Below are positions 28,795 through 38,207 of a stretch of 64,000 nt of DNA, piece after piece. The DNA lies in the NCBI GenBank assembly GCA_903881085.1, contig CAIRSA010000053.1, forward strand, positions 1-64,000, written 5' to 3'. Positions within the stretch are counted from its first letter, which is position 1. Each line of letters begins with the position of its first letter. The position numbers and the translations under genes were made by a program. Below the pieces are notes generated by a model that was given only the letters and a program-made list of their open reading frames with translations, searched no databases and was not told where the DNA came from. Source of the DNA: an uncultured Acidobacteriia bacterium (lineage in GTDB: Bacteria > Acidobacteriota > Terriglobia > Bryobacterales > Bryobacteraceae).

Positions 28795-29115
28795 ATGGAA
28801 CCAAAATTTCACTCGAACGCTTCAAAGTTCCTATATAACCGTTACATCGCGGGCGATCCAAAGCGTGAGGCGGAGTACGAAGAGGTTGTCCTCAATGCTG
28901 AGATTGCCCGGACGATCTACACGCTTCGCACGAAGGCTGGGCTAACGCAGCAAGAGTTGGCATCGCGTGTTGGGACGTCCAAATCGGCTATCTCAAGATT
29001 AGAGGATGCCGATTACGAGGGGCATTCTTTGATGATGTTGAAGCGAATCGCCATGGCACTGGATAAACGTCTGGAGATTCGTTTCCTACCAGCCAAGCGA
29101 TTGCGAACGGCCTGA
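28795..29115 (+). CDS. higA: XRE-family antitoxin (HigA type)
   Basis: 106 residues from ATG 28795, 4 nt after the toxin frame ends. Acidic/helical N-terminal part (DPKREAEYEEVVLNAEIARTI), then a Cro/C1-type helix-turn-helix: LTQQELASRVGTSKSAISRLEDA. Toxin-before-antitoxin order is typical of higBA. With the toxin truncated, this may be an orphan repressor that still binds the upstream palindrome. Confidence 0.88.
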   Translation: MEPKFHSNASKFLYNRYIAGDPKREAEYEEVVLNAEIARTIYTLRTKAGLTQQELASRVGTSKSAISRLEDADYEGHSLMMLKRIAMALDKRLEIRFLPAKRLRTA

Positions 29116-29125
29116 GTTTGCCTTC

Positions 29126-30658
29126 TTACTGCTTGCGCCGCCCACCCGCTCGCGGCTCATCACCGCCCGGCGCGGCCTCCATCGCTGCCTTGCGTTCTTC
29201 GTCCGAAATCACAGCGTAAGCCGGCGTGGCCATGCCGGCGATCTGCACTGGTGCAGGTTTGTCGGCGCGCCACGCGGTCAGCTTCTTCAGCATCGAAGCC
29301 ACGCGCTTCTGCTGCTTGGGGTCCGCTGCCAGATTATGATCTTCCTTTGGATCGGCCGCAAGATCGTACAACTCAAACGGCCCAACGCCGGTCAGGCTGT
29401 TATCGATCAGCTTCCACTTGCCCTCCAGCAGCATGCCCGATTTCAACTGCGAAAAACAGTGATTTTTCCATTTTAAATCCGCGCCTGCGGCCAGCTTTAA
29501 AAAACTCTTCCCCTGCACACCAGCTGGGATTGGGATGCCAGCCGTTTCCAAGAGTGACGGCACCAGATCTGTGTTCTCTACCACCTGCTCCACCACGGAC
29601 GCCTTGCGGTTGTTCACCGCGCGCCACAGCAGTGGCACGTGCGCCGAGCCTTCGTATTGCAGGTCCTTGAACCAGCGCCCCTTGTCACCCAACATGTTGC
29701 CGTGGTCGGCCGTGAACAGCACCAGCGTGTTTTCAGCCAGCCCCAGGGTTTCCAGCTCTGCCAAAATTTTTCCGATGTGCATATCCACATGCGTGATGGC
29801 GCCGAAATACTTTGCGGTCATCACGCGCATCATCTCCTGGTCGTCCACCCAGTGGCGTTTTTGATTGCCCACCTTCGATGCGCGCACCTCTTTGGCATTC
29901 GGCGGCAACTGGGGGATCGGCATTACCTTCGGGTTATACATGTTGAAGAACGGCTCGGGCTCAACCGATGGCGAATGCGGCTTCAGATAACTGGTGAACA
30001 AAAACCAGGGCTGTGGATTGTCCTTACGGGCGCGCAGATATTCGAGTGAACGGGCCGTGATCCAATCGGTTTCGAAATCCTCTTCGGCGTATTTGAATTG
30101 GCCGACGTCGCGGCCCAACGGATCGTCAGGCCACGGGCACGTACCTTGCACGATCGGCCACTTCGCAGGCGCGCCGTGTTTCTGCTTCATGAAGGCGTTG
30201 TAGCCGATCTCCGGCGTGGGTCCTTCGCTGGAAAAAGACCAGAACTGATCGAAGCCGTAATCGAACCTGATCGGCGTGTAGTGCAGTTTGCCCGCGATGG
30301 CCGTGTGGTAGCCGTAGTGCTTCAAAATCGAGGGCAAAAATATTTCGCCGTTGTTGTGTGGAATGCCATTCGACGTGCAGCCGTGCACGTGCGCATAGCG
30401 GCCTGTGAAGACGGAGTTGCGCGCCGGACAGCAAACGGGCGACACCGTATAGCTGTTGGCGAAGCGCACGCTCTGCGCGGCCAGCTTGTCGAGGTTCGGT
30501 GTCTTCACCGCGGGGTGATTTTCGCAGCCCATGGCGTCCCACCGCATCTCGTCCACCATGATGAACAAAATGTTGGGACGCTTGGCAGGTTGCGCTGATG
30601 CGGCGGCGGCAGAACCGGCCGCGGCGATGAAATCTCTGCGGGTCAACGAAGAACGCAT
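29126..30658 (-). CDS. Exported sulfatase (arylsulfatase family, formylglycine type)
   Basis: 510 residues. Tat signal RRDFIAAAGSAAAASA; metal-site start ILFIMVDEMRWDAMG; sulfatase signature SPVCCPARNSVFTGRYAHV, where Cys76 in C-C-P-A-R is the expected formylglycine residue; later FTADHGNMLGDKGRWFKD with the second metal site Asp-His. Hydrolyses sulfate esters in the periplasm. It is the last gene of a three-gene minus-strand unit (27 nt after the SUMF1-domain gene, which follows the sulfotransferase-like gene with a 4-nt overlap). Substrate unknown; choline-sulfatase-like or polysaccharide sulfatase are both possible. Confidence 0.93.
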   Translation of the reverse strand: MRSSLTRRDFIAAAGSAAAASAQPAKRPNILFIMVDEMRWDAMGCENHPAVKTPNLDKLAAQSVRFANSYTVSPVCCPARNSVFTGRYAHVHGCTSNGIPHNNGEIFLPSILKHYGYHTAIAGKLHYTPIRFDYGFDQFWSFSSEGPTPEIGYNAFMKQKHGAPAKWPIVQGTCPWPDDPLGRDVGQFKYAEEDFETDWITARSLEYLRARKDNPQPWFLFTSYLKPHSPSVEPEPFFNMYNPKVMPIPQLPPNAKEVRASKVGNQKRHWVDDQEMMRVMTAKYFGAITHVDMHIGKILAELETLGLAENTLVLFTADHGNMLGDKGRWFKDLQYEGSAHVPLLWRAVNNRKASVVEQVVENTDLVPSLLETAGIPIPAGVQGKSFLKLAAGADLKWKNHCFSQLKSGMLLEGKWKLIDNSLTGVGPFELYDLAADPKEDHNLAADPKQQKRVASMLKKLTAWRADKPAPVQIAGMATPAYAVISDEERKAAMEAAPGGDEPRAGGRRKQ

Positions 30659-30685
30659 GGATACAGTCTACTTCTTCGCTGGCGT

Positions 30686-32380
30686 CTATTGAATCGTCAC
30701 CGTCACCAGGTTTGCAGCCTTGCCATCAACCGTGAGTGCAATGCCAACCTCGCCGCGCCCGGCAAGCGATGCAGGTAGAGGACCCAGGTTTACTTGGTCG
30801 AGCCCCGAAAATTGTCCTTGTGCAACAGGGCCTGCGACCGCGACGCTGGTGCCGCCGATGGTTGCGGTGGCCCTTTGCTGTAAGCCGCGCATGCCTGTGC
30901 CGAAAAGCAGCAGATAGACCTGTTCGGCGGCGTTGCTGACCGACATCGGGCCGGAAAGCACTTGGGACATCTGCCCACCGTTCGCTGCTACCCGCAACAC
31001 CACAGCCGCGGCCACACCTTTGCCGTCTGCGCTGGCTGAAAAAAGTCCCGGCGCCACCGCCTCGACGGTGATGGCGCCAACCGCAACCACGGAACCAGCC
31101 TTGGAGACAGTCACGGTCGCCAAACCCGGAAGCGTTGCAGCGGGAACCACAAAATTGATCTGCGAGGCCGAGGTCGCAAAAATTTCCGCCGTTCGCTCCG
31201 CTCCGGCAACATCCTTTACTGCTATCGTGGCACCGGCCAGGCCGCTGCCAAACGCAGAAGCTATCGACCCTGGCGCCACGGGCCCTACGAAGTTAGCCGC
31301 CGATACAACGGTGAGCGCTGTCGCCGGCCGCACCACGCGAAATCCAATGTGATAGTAGGGATGGTTCGGATCCTGCGGTCCACGGAAGTATAGAGGGTTG
31401 CGATTGGATACACGCGCGTGTCCAGGGTCGGTCTGATCGCCGTTGTACCAATTTCCGCCGCGCATGCCGTGGTAGGCGAGTCCGTCGGGCATTGGAGAGC
31501 CGGAGGTTGGGCCGGTGGGATTCTTGCCCGGGCCCGATTCGTAGTAGTTTGTCTGATACCAATCATGAATCAGCTGCCAGACGTTCCCCGCCATATCGTA
31601 AAGCCCAAATGCATTGGAGCCGTCCAGCGTTTGATAAGTGGCCTGATTTCCAGGCCAGGAAAAATCGGCCTTGCTGCGCAGCTTTCCATTAAAAAACCCA
31701 ACCGGAGTCGTCCACGGATAAGCCCCGGTCTGGAAGGGATTGGCAGGTGTAAGCGGCCAGTTGGCGCGGGCCGGATCGGCGTCGTTGCCCCACGGGAAAA
31801 TGTAGTAGGGGTTGTATTGTCCGCCACGGCCCGCATACTCCCACTCGGCTTCGGTAGGAAACCGGTAGCCGTTGCGCGTGAAATCACAGTTCCACGATGT
31901 CGTGTCGTAGCATGGCTGCAGGCCCAGCGCCGTGCTCAGCCAAACGGTGTAAGCTGCGCCTCCCATCCAGCGGATGCCGACCACGGGATGCGTGCCGCGG
32001 GTGTCGGCCAGGGTGAAAGTCTTGCCGTCCCAGTTGAGGCTGCTGAAGTCAGCCGATTGGCGCGTGTCGCAATAGAGGTCATTCGAGCCCTTTCGATAGA
32101 CCAGGCCGTTGCGAACCTCGATGGTGCCGGCCTGAAACGCGGCGTTCAGAAAAGCGATGTACTGCTGATTCGTGACGTCGTATGTGCCGATATAAAACGA
32201 GTCTACTGACACCAAATGCATGGGCAACTCGTCGCTGGGATGCTGCGGATCCACAAACCCGGCGTGGTCGCCCATCTGGAACGATCCGCCGGGGATCAGC
32301 GTCATCTCCGGATACTGTGTCGACCCCGGAGTCTGCGCATACAGTGCAACCATCAGGACTGAGAGAATCGTGGCTGTCAT
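30686..32380 (-). CDS. SUMF1/FGE-domain exported protein with C-terminal TIGR03437 domain
   Basis: 564 residues: signal peptide MTATILSVLMVALYAQ; SUMF1-type lectin-like domain (about 22-355: MTLIPGGSFQMGD, YDVTNQQYIAFL, YRFPTEAEWEYAGRGG, DMAGNVWQLIHDW, MRGGNWYNGD, GFRVVRP); then a Solibacter-type C-terminal beta domain (about 365-564: VVSAANFVGPVAPGSIASAFG...SQINFVVPAATLPG). The Cys pair that serves catalysis in true formylglycine-generating enzymes near the C-terminal end of the domain is absent, so it probably does not itself mature the adjacent sulfatase. Start overlaps the upstream stop by 4 nt. Confidence 0.88.
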   Translation of the reverse strand: MTATILSVLMVALYAQTPGSTQYPEMTLIPGGSFQMGDHAGFVDPQHPSDELPMHLVSVDSFYIGTYDVTNQQYIAFLNAAFQAGTIEVRNGLVYRKGSNDLYCDTRQSADFSSLNWDGKTFTLADTRGTHPVVGIRWMGGAAYTVWLSTALGLQPCYDTTSWNCDFTRNGYRFPTEAEWEYAGRGGQYNPYYIFPWGNDADPARANWPLTPANPFQTGAYPWTTPVGFFNGKLRSKADFSWPGNQATYQTLDGSNAFGLYDMAGNVWQLIHDWYQTNYYESGPGKNPTGPTSGSPMPDGLAYHGMRGGNWYNGDQTDPGHARVSNRNPLYFRGPQDPNHPYYHIGFRVVRPATALTVVSAANFVGPVAPGSIASAFGSGLAGATIAVKDVAGAERTAEIFATSASQINFVVPAATLPGLATVTVSKAGSVVAVGAITVEAVAPGLFSASADGKGVAAAVVLRVAANGGQMSQVLSGPMSVSNAAEQVYLLLFGTGMRGLQQRATATIGGTSVAVAGPVAQGQFSGLDQVNLGPLPASLAGRGEVGIALTVDGKAANLVTVTIQ

Positions 32381-34509
32381 TTGATGCTTACCGTGACTGT
32401 ATTGGACCCTTTGCCATCCACGCGCAAAACGAGGTTCGTATTGCCCTTGCCGGCCAAATTGCGTGGCAGGGGACCGATGTTGATCTGGTCGAGGCCTGCG
32501 TATTGTGGTTGCGCAGCAGCTCCCAACACCGGAACCGGCGCGCCGGCAATGGACGCGCTCAGCGCCGAGGTGGAACTGAAACCACGGAAGCCGGTACCGT
32601 AAAGCGACAAGTACACCTGATCGGTGGCTGCCCCGAGATCAATCGGGACGGAACTGAACTGTGCCTTGGCGGTGTCGTAGCGAAACACCTCCACATCGCT
32701 GCGTTGGCCACTGCCACTGACACGCAGACCCGTCATAGCACCGACGCCGCTCGCGCCCATACTGAACAAGCCAGGCGCCACGGCATCGACCGTGATGTTG
32801 CCGGAGGTGGAGGCCCCGGAATCGCGCCGAATGGTCAGCGTAGCCGCACCGCGCGCGGCTTTGTCGGGAACCACCAGATTGATCTGGGTCTTCGAAACAT
32901 AGTAAAGGCTGCACGCTAGCGTCGTGCCAGTGCTGTCCTTGATCTCGGCAGCAGTGCCGGCCAGTTTCACAGGCAGAGAAGATGTGGTCGCACTCGCTTC
33001 GCCATCGGAGAGCGTAGTGTCTGAAACTACCGTAAGAATCGCGCCCGGTGCCGTTGAGCCGGGTACGAAGCTGGCGCCGTTCACGAACCGCGTTCCAGTC
33101 AGCTCAATGGCACCCTTCGGCGTCATGTCCTTGCCCGTGAAGGCGGCGAAATCGGGAGCGTACTTGCGCACGTTGAAAACGGCATTGAGGCTTTCGTTTT
33201 TGTTCTGCACGTCGATGCCAGGAGACTGCCCCTGCAACAATGGCCCGGCCTGCACCACAGGGTTCACATACTTCCACACTATCTCGCCCGCTGAGGTCAC
33301 CTCTTCAATCACGCCATGCGTACCCCAGCAGACCTGTGTATTGCCGTTGGGCAGCCGCAGTGCGCCGGAAATGTCGCCATCAAAATATTTTTCCGAGCCG
33401 CTGCCCATGTAGGTCCAGGAAAGTTTGGACGGGCCGAAAGCTGAACCCGTGGTGAGCGGGTAGTTGCCGCTTGAATCCATTGCCGGAGTAAATTCGTCGA
33501 CTGAGGAGGCATCGCCCCCCGGCCGGCCGACGCCGTTGTTGAACACAAGCATGTTGCCTGCACCGGGCAAACCGGCTTCAATCCACTGTGCGTCATGCTG
33601 CTGATAGAGGATCTCGTCGGTGTTCTTGCCAGCTCCATACATTAAGGGGTTGCCCCAGCGGTACAGCAGGTCGCCGCCCTTGTTCCGTTTGCCGCCCGCA
33701 TGGGCAGCCGCCTGTGCGGAAGTGGTGGAGTGATCAATCACCCACACTTCACTGTTGCCGCGTACGCTGAGCAGAATCTGGTCGAGCGTGGGGTTGTAGT
33801 CGATGGAATTCATGTGATTCCAAAACGCAGGAATCAGCCTGGGGTAGGAGGAGTTGGGGTCTATCAATTCGGGATGGGTCGAGGGTTCCCCATAATTGTT
33901 TTTCGTGGCGGCGTAATTCTGCACCATGTGATCCCACACGTGCCATTCCCAAACGATCTGGCCTCCAGAGGGGTAAATGGGCTTGATCTCAACGACTGCA
34001 TCCGGTTGCAGCGAGCCATTGCCTCCCTGCTGCAAAATATCGGGCCGGAAGCCGGCAGCCAGCATCTCTTCGTTGCTCTTCACCTCTACCAGCAACGAGA
34101 GGATGTTGCCATTCGGCAGCATCTTAAAATCGTGATGCAGCGAGTACTTCGGAGTCGCGTAGTCAAACGACCAGACCAGATTGCCCTGCCAGTCATACTC
34201 TTCCAGCCGGCCGCCTTCGCCGCCACCGGTGGAAAGCCCCGCGGTCAGAATCATCGCCGCACGCAGCAAGTGGCCGTTTGGCAGCAGGTAGCAACCGCGG
34301 CCCGGCTCATACTTACTGTCCCAGGTGTTGATCACCTGGCCTGCATTATCAATCAGATAGGTTCGACCGCTGTGCAGAGGCGGCAGCAGTGTGTAGCCGG
34401 GGGCAGTCTTCACCGTATTATTCAGTAAAAGGCCGACGGTGCGGTCTTGTCCATTGCATGGAATGGATGTTGCCAGTACAAATGCGGCAAACAGTTTTGC
34501 ACGAGTCAT
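32377..34509 (-). CDS. Arylsulfotransferase-like beta-propeller protein with C-terminal TIGR03437 domain
   Basis: 710 residues from ATG 34509; signal peptide MTRAKLFAAFVLATSIPCNG. Propeller part about 25-460 with ASST-family repeats: GRTYLIDNAGQVINTWDS, YLLPNGHLLRA, HHDFKMLPNGNILSL, and WNHMNSIDYNPTLDQILLSVR (conserved His and Arg). The C-terminal 230 residues are a TIGR03437 domain (VVSDTTLS...TQINLVVPDKAARGAAT). ASST enzymes move sulfate between phenolic compounds in the periplasm; activity here is unproven. First gene of the unit with the SUMF1-domain protein and sulfatase. Confidence 0.85.
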   Translation of the reverse strand: MTRAKLFAAFVLATSIPCNGQDRTVGLLLNNTVKTAPGYTLLPPLHSGRTYLIDNAGQVINTWDSKYEPGRGCYLLPNGHLLRAAMILTAGLSTGGGEGGRLEEYDWQGNLVWSFDYATPKYSLHHDFKMLPNGNILSLLVEVKSNEEMLAAGFRPDILQQGGNGSLQPDAVVEIKPIYPSGGQIVWEWHVWDHMVQNYAATKNNYGEPSTHPELIDPNSSYPRLIPAFWNHMNSIDYNPTLDQILLSVRGNSEVWVIDHSTTSAQAAAHAGGKRNKGGDLLYRWGNPLMYGAGKNTDEILYQQHDAQWIEAGLPGAGNMLVFNNGVGRPGGDASSVDEFTPAMDSSGNYPLTTGSAFGPSKLSWTYMGSGSEKYFDGDISGALRLPNGNTQVCWGTHGVIEEVTSAGEIVWKYVNPVVQAGPLLQGQSPGIDVQNKNESLNAVFNVRKYAPDFAAFTGKDMTPKGAIELTGTRFVNGASFVPGSTAPGAILTVVSDTTLSDGEASATTSSLPVKLAGTAAEIKDSTGTTLACSLYYVSKTQINLVVPDKAARGAATLTIRRDSGASTSGNITVDAVAPGLFSMGASGVGAMTGLRVSGSGQRSDVEVFRYDTAKAQFSSVPIDLGAATDQVYLSLYGTGFRGFSSTSALSASIAGAPVPVLGAAAQPQYAGLDQINIGPLPRNLAGKGNTNLVLRVDGKGSNTVTVSIK

Positions 34510-34648
34510 AGGAGTCACCACAATTTCAGTTAACTCCCAATTCTGGATACCCCAAGATCTTTTACTCTTCTTTTACAATTCGGCCTACGAGTTTTGCTCA
34601 GGTAAATCTCTCGTCACAAACCAGGAGGACTTGCTAGAATCGAAGGCA

Positions 34649-36856
34649 ATGCAAAAATCCGGATTTCGCTGGCTTTATATCCTCTTTTTCCTCTCAGGCT
34701 TCCCCGCGCTCATTTATCAGATCGTTTGGCAGCGGACGTTGTTTGCGGTTTACGGCGTCAACATTGAGTCCGTCACGATTGTGGTCAGCGCGTTCATGCT
34801 TGGGCTCGGCATCGGAAGTCTGCTTGGCGGCCGTGTTTCGAAAGACCCGAAGGCTCCACTGCTGTTAATGTTCGCGGGTGTCGAAATGGGCATCGCCGTT
34901 TACGGCGCATTTTCTCTGAGCATCTTTCACTGGGTGGCGGCATCCACCGCAGGTGCGCCGCCGCTGCAGGCCGGCCTATTGTCGTTCGCCCTGGTGCTGG
35001 TTCCCACGGTGCTGATGGGCGCCACGCTGCCGCTGCTGGTTGCACAGTTGGTGAAGCTCTCTGGAAACGTGGGACAGTCCGTCGGCATGCTGTATTTCGC
35101 CAACACGCTTGGTTCGGCGACCGCGTGCTTCGTCGCCGCGCTGGTTACCATGCGCTATCTGGGAATGTCCGGTTCGGTCTATGTTGCCGTGGCGCTGAAT
35201 ACGATTGTTGCGCTTTGTGTCCTCGGCCTGCACTTCCAGTGGCGCGGCGCAGAGGGCGCGGGCCGCCAGCAAGAGTCCCAGCAATCGGCTCCGGAGCCCG
35301 CGCTATCGTTTTCGGCGGCGCTGGTGCTTTCCGCTGTGGCCGGGTTCATTTCGCTCTGCTATGAGATTATCTGGTACCGCCTTTACTCCTACGCCAGCGG
35401 CGGATTGGCGGAAGCGTTCTCGTTCGTACTCGGATCGTTTCTGTTTGGCATCGCCCTTGGATCGTTGCTGACGCGCAAGTTGTGCAATGAGGCGCCGACC
35501 GATCTTGCGCGCTTCGCGCGATCTATCGGGGCATTGGTATTGTTGGCGAATCTGCTTGGTTTTTGCATTGTCCCGCTGGTTGCGTGGATGGTAATTTCCG
35601 TATCGTACCTGTGGACGCTGCCCCTTGTCATCATCGCCGCGGGCCTTCTAGGCGCGACTTTCCCGCTGATGTGCCACATCTCAGTGCGTGCCGACAGTAA
35701 GGCAGGAGCTGGCTTGAGCTACCTGTATATCAGCAACATCATCGGATCCGCCGCGGGCAGTTGGCTGGTGGGCTTCATAATGATGGATCACTTCTCGTTG
35801 CGCGAAATCTCGGTCATGCTGGCGCTTCTCGGCCTGGCTGTATCTTGGGTGCTGTTCAACACCGGCAAGACGCCTCGCCTGATTACCGCTGCTGTTACAA
35901 TCGGGGTCTTTGCGGTGATCTTCTTCTCATCGAAGCCGCTGTTTGCAAACATCTATGGGCAGATGCAATTCAAGGAAGAGTGGGGCCTCCGCGGCACTGG
36001 CATCGAAACCCTGATCGAAACGCGCAGCGGAGTCATCACGGTGGATCAGGACAAGGCCATCTACGGCGGCGGCGTCTTCGACGGATATATGAGTACCAAG
36101 ATTGATGAAGACTCGACCACCAGCATTGTGCACCCTCTGTCGATTTCCTACATTCATCCGAACCCGAAGGAGATTCTCAACATCGGTCTGTCGGGCGGGG
36201 CGTGGACTCAAGTCATCGCCAACCATCCTCAGGTGGAAAAGGTGACTGTAATTGAGATCAACCCTGGTTATGTGGAAGTCGTGCGTAGGTACCCCGCTGT
36301 TTCCCGATTACTCACAAATCCGAAAGTGGAGATCATCATTGACGACGGCCGCCGCTGGATCACCAACAACCGTGATCGCAAGTTCGACATGATTGTGCTC
36401 GACACCATCCACCACTGGCGCGGCCATGCGACAAATCTGCTCTCGACTGATTTCTACGACATCGCCCGCAAGGCCCTGAAGCCTGGCGGCGTCATCTATT
36501 ACAACTCTACCTACTCCCGAGCAGCTCAACACACTGGCGCAGTCTACTTCCCCTATGCCGTTCGCTTCGGGATGTATCTCGGAGTGAGCGATTCGCCGAT
36601 CCAAATCGATAAAGAGCGCTGGAGCAAGGTCCTGCACGACTACAGGCTCGACGGAAAGTTGATCTTCGATCCTGCGAATGAAAACGACCAAAAACTCCTT
36701 AATAGGATCCTCGACAACACCAACACCATCCTCAGCAGCGAATACTTCACCGAAGGATGGGAAACGCGAGATAACATCTTGCGCCGTACGGAAGGTAAAC
36801 CAATCATCACTGATGACAACATGGTGACCGAGTGGCGAGGAGAGACCTTTAAGTAG
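34649..36856 (+). CDS. Fused MFS-type membrane / spermidine-synthase-like protein
   Basis: 735 residues from ATG 34649 (MQKSGFRWLYILFFLSGFPALIYQIVWQR). The N-terminal half (about 1-440) is a multi-helix membrane domain; two internal halves each start with the Y-Q/E-I-V/I-W motif (ALIYQIVWQRTL and SLCYEIIWYRLY), a hallmark of this family. The C-terminal half is a spermidine-synthase/SAM-methyltransferase fold: GLSGGAWTQVIANHP, VTVIEINPGYVEVV, IIDDGRRWI, FDMIVLDTIHHW. Aminopropyl transfer is not certain; the family is poorly characterised. The start at 34439 would place 70 residues inside the divergent gene and is rejected. Confidence 0.85.
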   Translation: MQKSGFRWLYILFFLSGFPALIYQIVWQRTLFAVYGVNIESVTIVVSAFMLGLGIGSLLGGRVSKDPKAPLLLMFAGVEMGIAVYGAFSLSIFHWVAASTAGAPPLQAGLLSFALVLVPTVLMGATLPLLVAQLVKLSGNVGQSVGMLYFANTLGSATACFVAALVTMRYLGMSGSVYVAVALNTIVALCVLGLHFQWRGAEGAGRQQESQQSAPEPALSFSAALVLSAVAGFISLCYEIIWYRLYSYASGGLAEAFSFVLGSFLFGIALGSLLTRKLCNEAPTDLARFARSIGALVLLANLLGFCIVPLVAWMVISVSYLWTLPLVIIAAGLLGATFPLMCHISVRADSKAGAGLSYLYISNIIGSAAGSWLVGFIMMDHFSLREISVMLALLGLAVSWVLFNTGKTPRLITAAVTIGVFAVIFFSSKPLFANIYGQMQFKEEWGLRGTGIETLIETRSGVITVDQDKAIYGGGVFDGYMSTKIDEDSTTSIVHPLSISYIHPNPKEILNIGLSGGAWTQVIANHPQVEKVTVIEINPGYVEVVRRYPAVSRLLTNPKVEIIIDDGRRWITNNRDRKFDMIVLDTIHHWRGHATNLLSTDFYDIARKALKPGGVIYYNSTYSRAAQHTGAVYFPYAVRFGMYLGVSDSPIQIDKERWSKVLHDYRLDGKLIFDPANENDQKLLNRILDNTNTILSSEYFTEGWETRDNILRRTEGKPIITDDNMVTEWRGETFK

Positions 36857-36881
36857 CAGCGGGGCTTTACAATAGCAGTTG

Positions 36882-38192
36882 ATGACACTCACTGCGATTG
36901 TGCTTCTGCTTTCATCGGCCCAGGCTCAGAACTGGCCGCAATTTCGTGGTCCTGAAGCTAACGGCATCGGCTCTGGCGCGCCTCCAGTGGAGTGGAACGG
37001 CGAATCAGGCAAGAATGTTCTTTGGAAGGCCGAGATCCCTGGCCTGGGCCACTCCAGCCCCGTAATCTGGGGTGATAAGATTTTTATCACCAGTTCAGTT
37101 TCCACCAAAGGTGCAGCGCCGTTGAAGGTTGGCCTGTACGGAAGCATCGAATCTGTAGCCGACGAGGGTCCGCAAAAACTGATGGTCTACTGCCTGGACC
37201 GAAAGAGCGGCAAGGTGCTGTGGGAACATGCGGCTTACAGTGGCCCGCTGAAGTACAAACGGCACCCCAAGTCAACGCACGCCAACCCAACGCCGGCAAC
37301 CGATGGAAAACTTCTGGTGGTGTCTTTTGGATCGGAGGGGCTCTTCACCTACGATTTGAATGGTAAGTTGCTTTGGAAAAAAGACCTCGGACCGCTCGAT
37401 GCAGGCTTCTATATGGTCCCGGATGCGCAGTGGGGCTTTGCCAGCTCGCCTGTTCTTCACGACGGCGTAGTCGTGATTCAAGCCGACGTACAGAAGAACT
37501 CATTCCTGGCGGCATTTCAAGCCGCGACCGGCAAGGAACTGTGGCGTACTTCGCGCAAGGACGTCCCGACCTTCGGGACGCCCGCTATCGTGCCGTATAC
37601 AGCCAAGGGCGGCCCGTCTATGCAAGTTGTTGTGAACGGCTGGAAGCACACCGGCGGCTACGATTTCAAAACCGGAAAAGAGCTGTGGATGCTCAACGGC
37701 GGCGGGGATATTCCCGTGCCAACGCCGGTCTATAAAGACGGCCTGGTCTTGACCACCAGCGCCCATGGTTCCGACCGGCCGATCTATGCCTTCAAGACCG
37801 ATGCAGCCGGCAAGTTGTCGAAAGGCGATGCGGGTCTTGCATGGACGGTGGAACGTGGTGGCAACTACATGCAGACACCGCTGATTGACGGACCGCTCGC
37901 CTACTTCTGCATGGACAACGGCATTCTGACCGTTTATCAACTTTCGAACGGGGAGCGCATTTATCAGCAGCGGCTCGGTGGTGGCGGAGGTTTCTCGTCC
38001 TCGCCCGTCGCGGCCGATGGACGCCTTTACATCACAAGTGAGGACGGCCAGACCTTCGTTCTGGCGCTGGGCAAGGAGTTCAAGGAATTGGCCAAGAACG
38101 AACTTGGTGAAACCGTAATGGCGACGCCGGCCATCTCAGGCGGCGTTCTCTACATCCGCGGGCGGAATCATCTTTTCGCAATCGGGAAGTAG
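36882..38192 (+). CDS. Exported PQQ-like beta-propeller protein
   Basis: 436 residues. Signal peptide MTLTAIVLLLSSAQA, then the typical QNWPQFRGPEANGIG start and repeated propeller blades such as VYCLDRKSGKVLWEHA, LFTYDLNGKLLWKKD, FQAATGKELWRTS and YDFKTGKELWMLN. These BamB/PQQ-enzyme-like repeats form a periplasmic propeller; no PQQ-binding catalytic Asp/Glu cluster is recognised, so an enzymatic role is doubtful. ATG 36882 is preferred; a TTG directly before it is in frame. Starts 25 nt after the MFS fusion gene ends, so they may be cotranscribed. Confidence 0.85.
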   Translation: MTLTAIVLLLSSAQAQNWPQFRGPEANGIGSGAPPVEWNGESGKNVLWKAEIPGLGHSSPVIWGDKIFITSSVSTKGAAPLKVGLYGSIESVADEGPQKLMVYCLDRKSGKVLWEHAAYSGPLKYKRHPKSTHANPTPATDGKLLVVSFGSEGLFTYDLNGKLLWKKDLGPLDAGFYMVPDAQWGFASSPVLHDGVVVIQADVQKNSFLAAFQAATGKELWRTSRKDVPTFGTPAIVPYTAKGGPSMQVVVNGWKHTGGYDFKTGKELWMLNGGGDIPVPTPVYKDGLVLTTSAHGSDRPIYAFKTDAAGKLSKGDAGLAWTVERGGNYMQTPLIDGPLAYFCMDNGILTVYQLSNGERIYQQRLGGGGGFSSSPVAADGRLYITSEDGQTFVLALGKEFKELAKNELGETVMATPAISGGVLYIRGRNHLFAIGK

Positions 38193-38207
38193 GGTCAAAG
38201 GCGGCTT

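Noticed and set aside
31418-32209. Long plus-strand frame opposite the SUMF1-domain gene
   Set aside because: Antisense shadow; the minus-strand product has clear domains and the plus product none.
33700-34428. Plus-strand frame opposite the arylsulfotransferase-like gene
   Set aside because: Antisense shadow of a gene with signal peptide and two domains.
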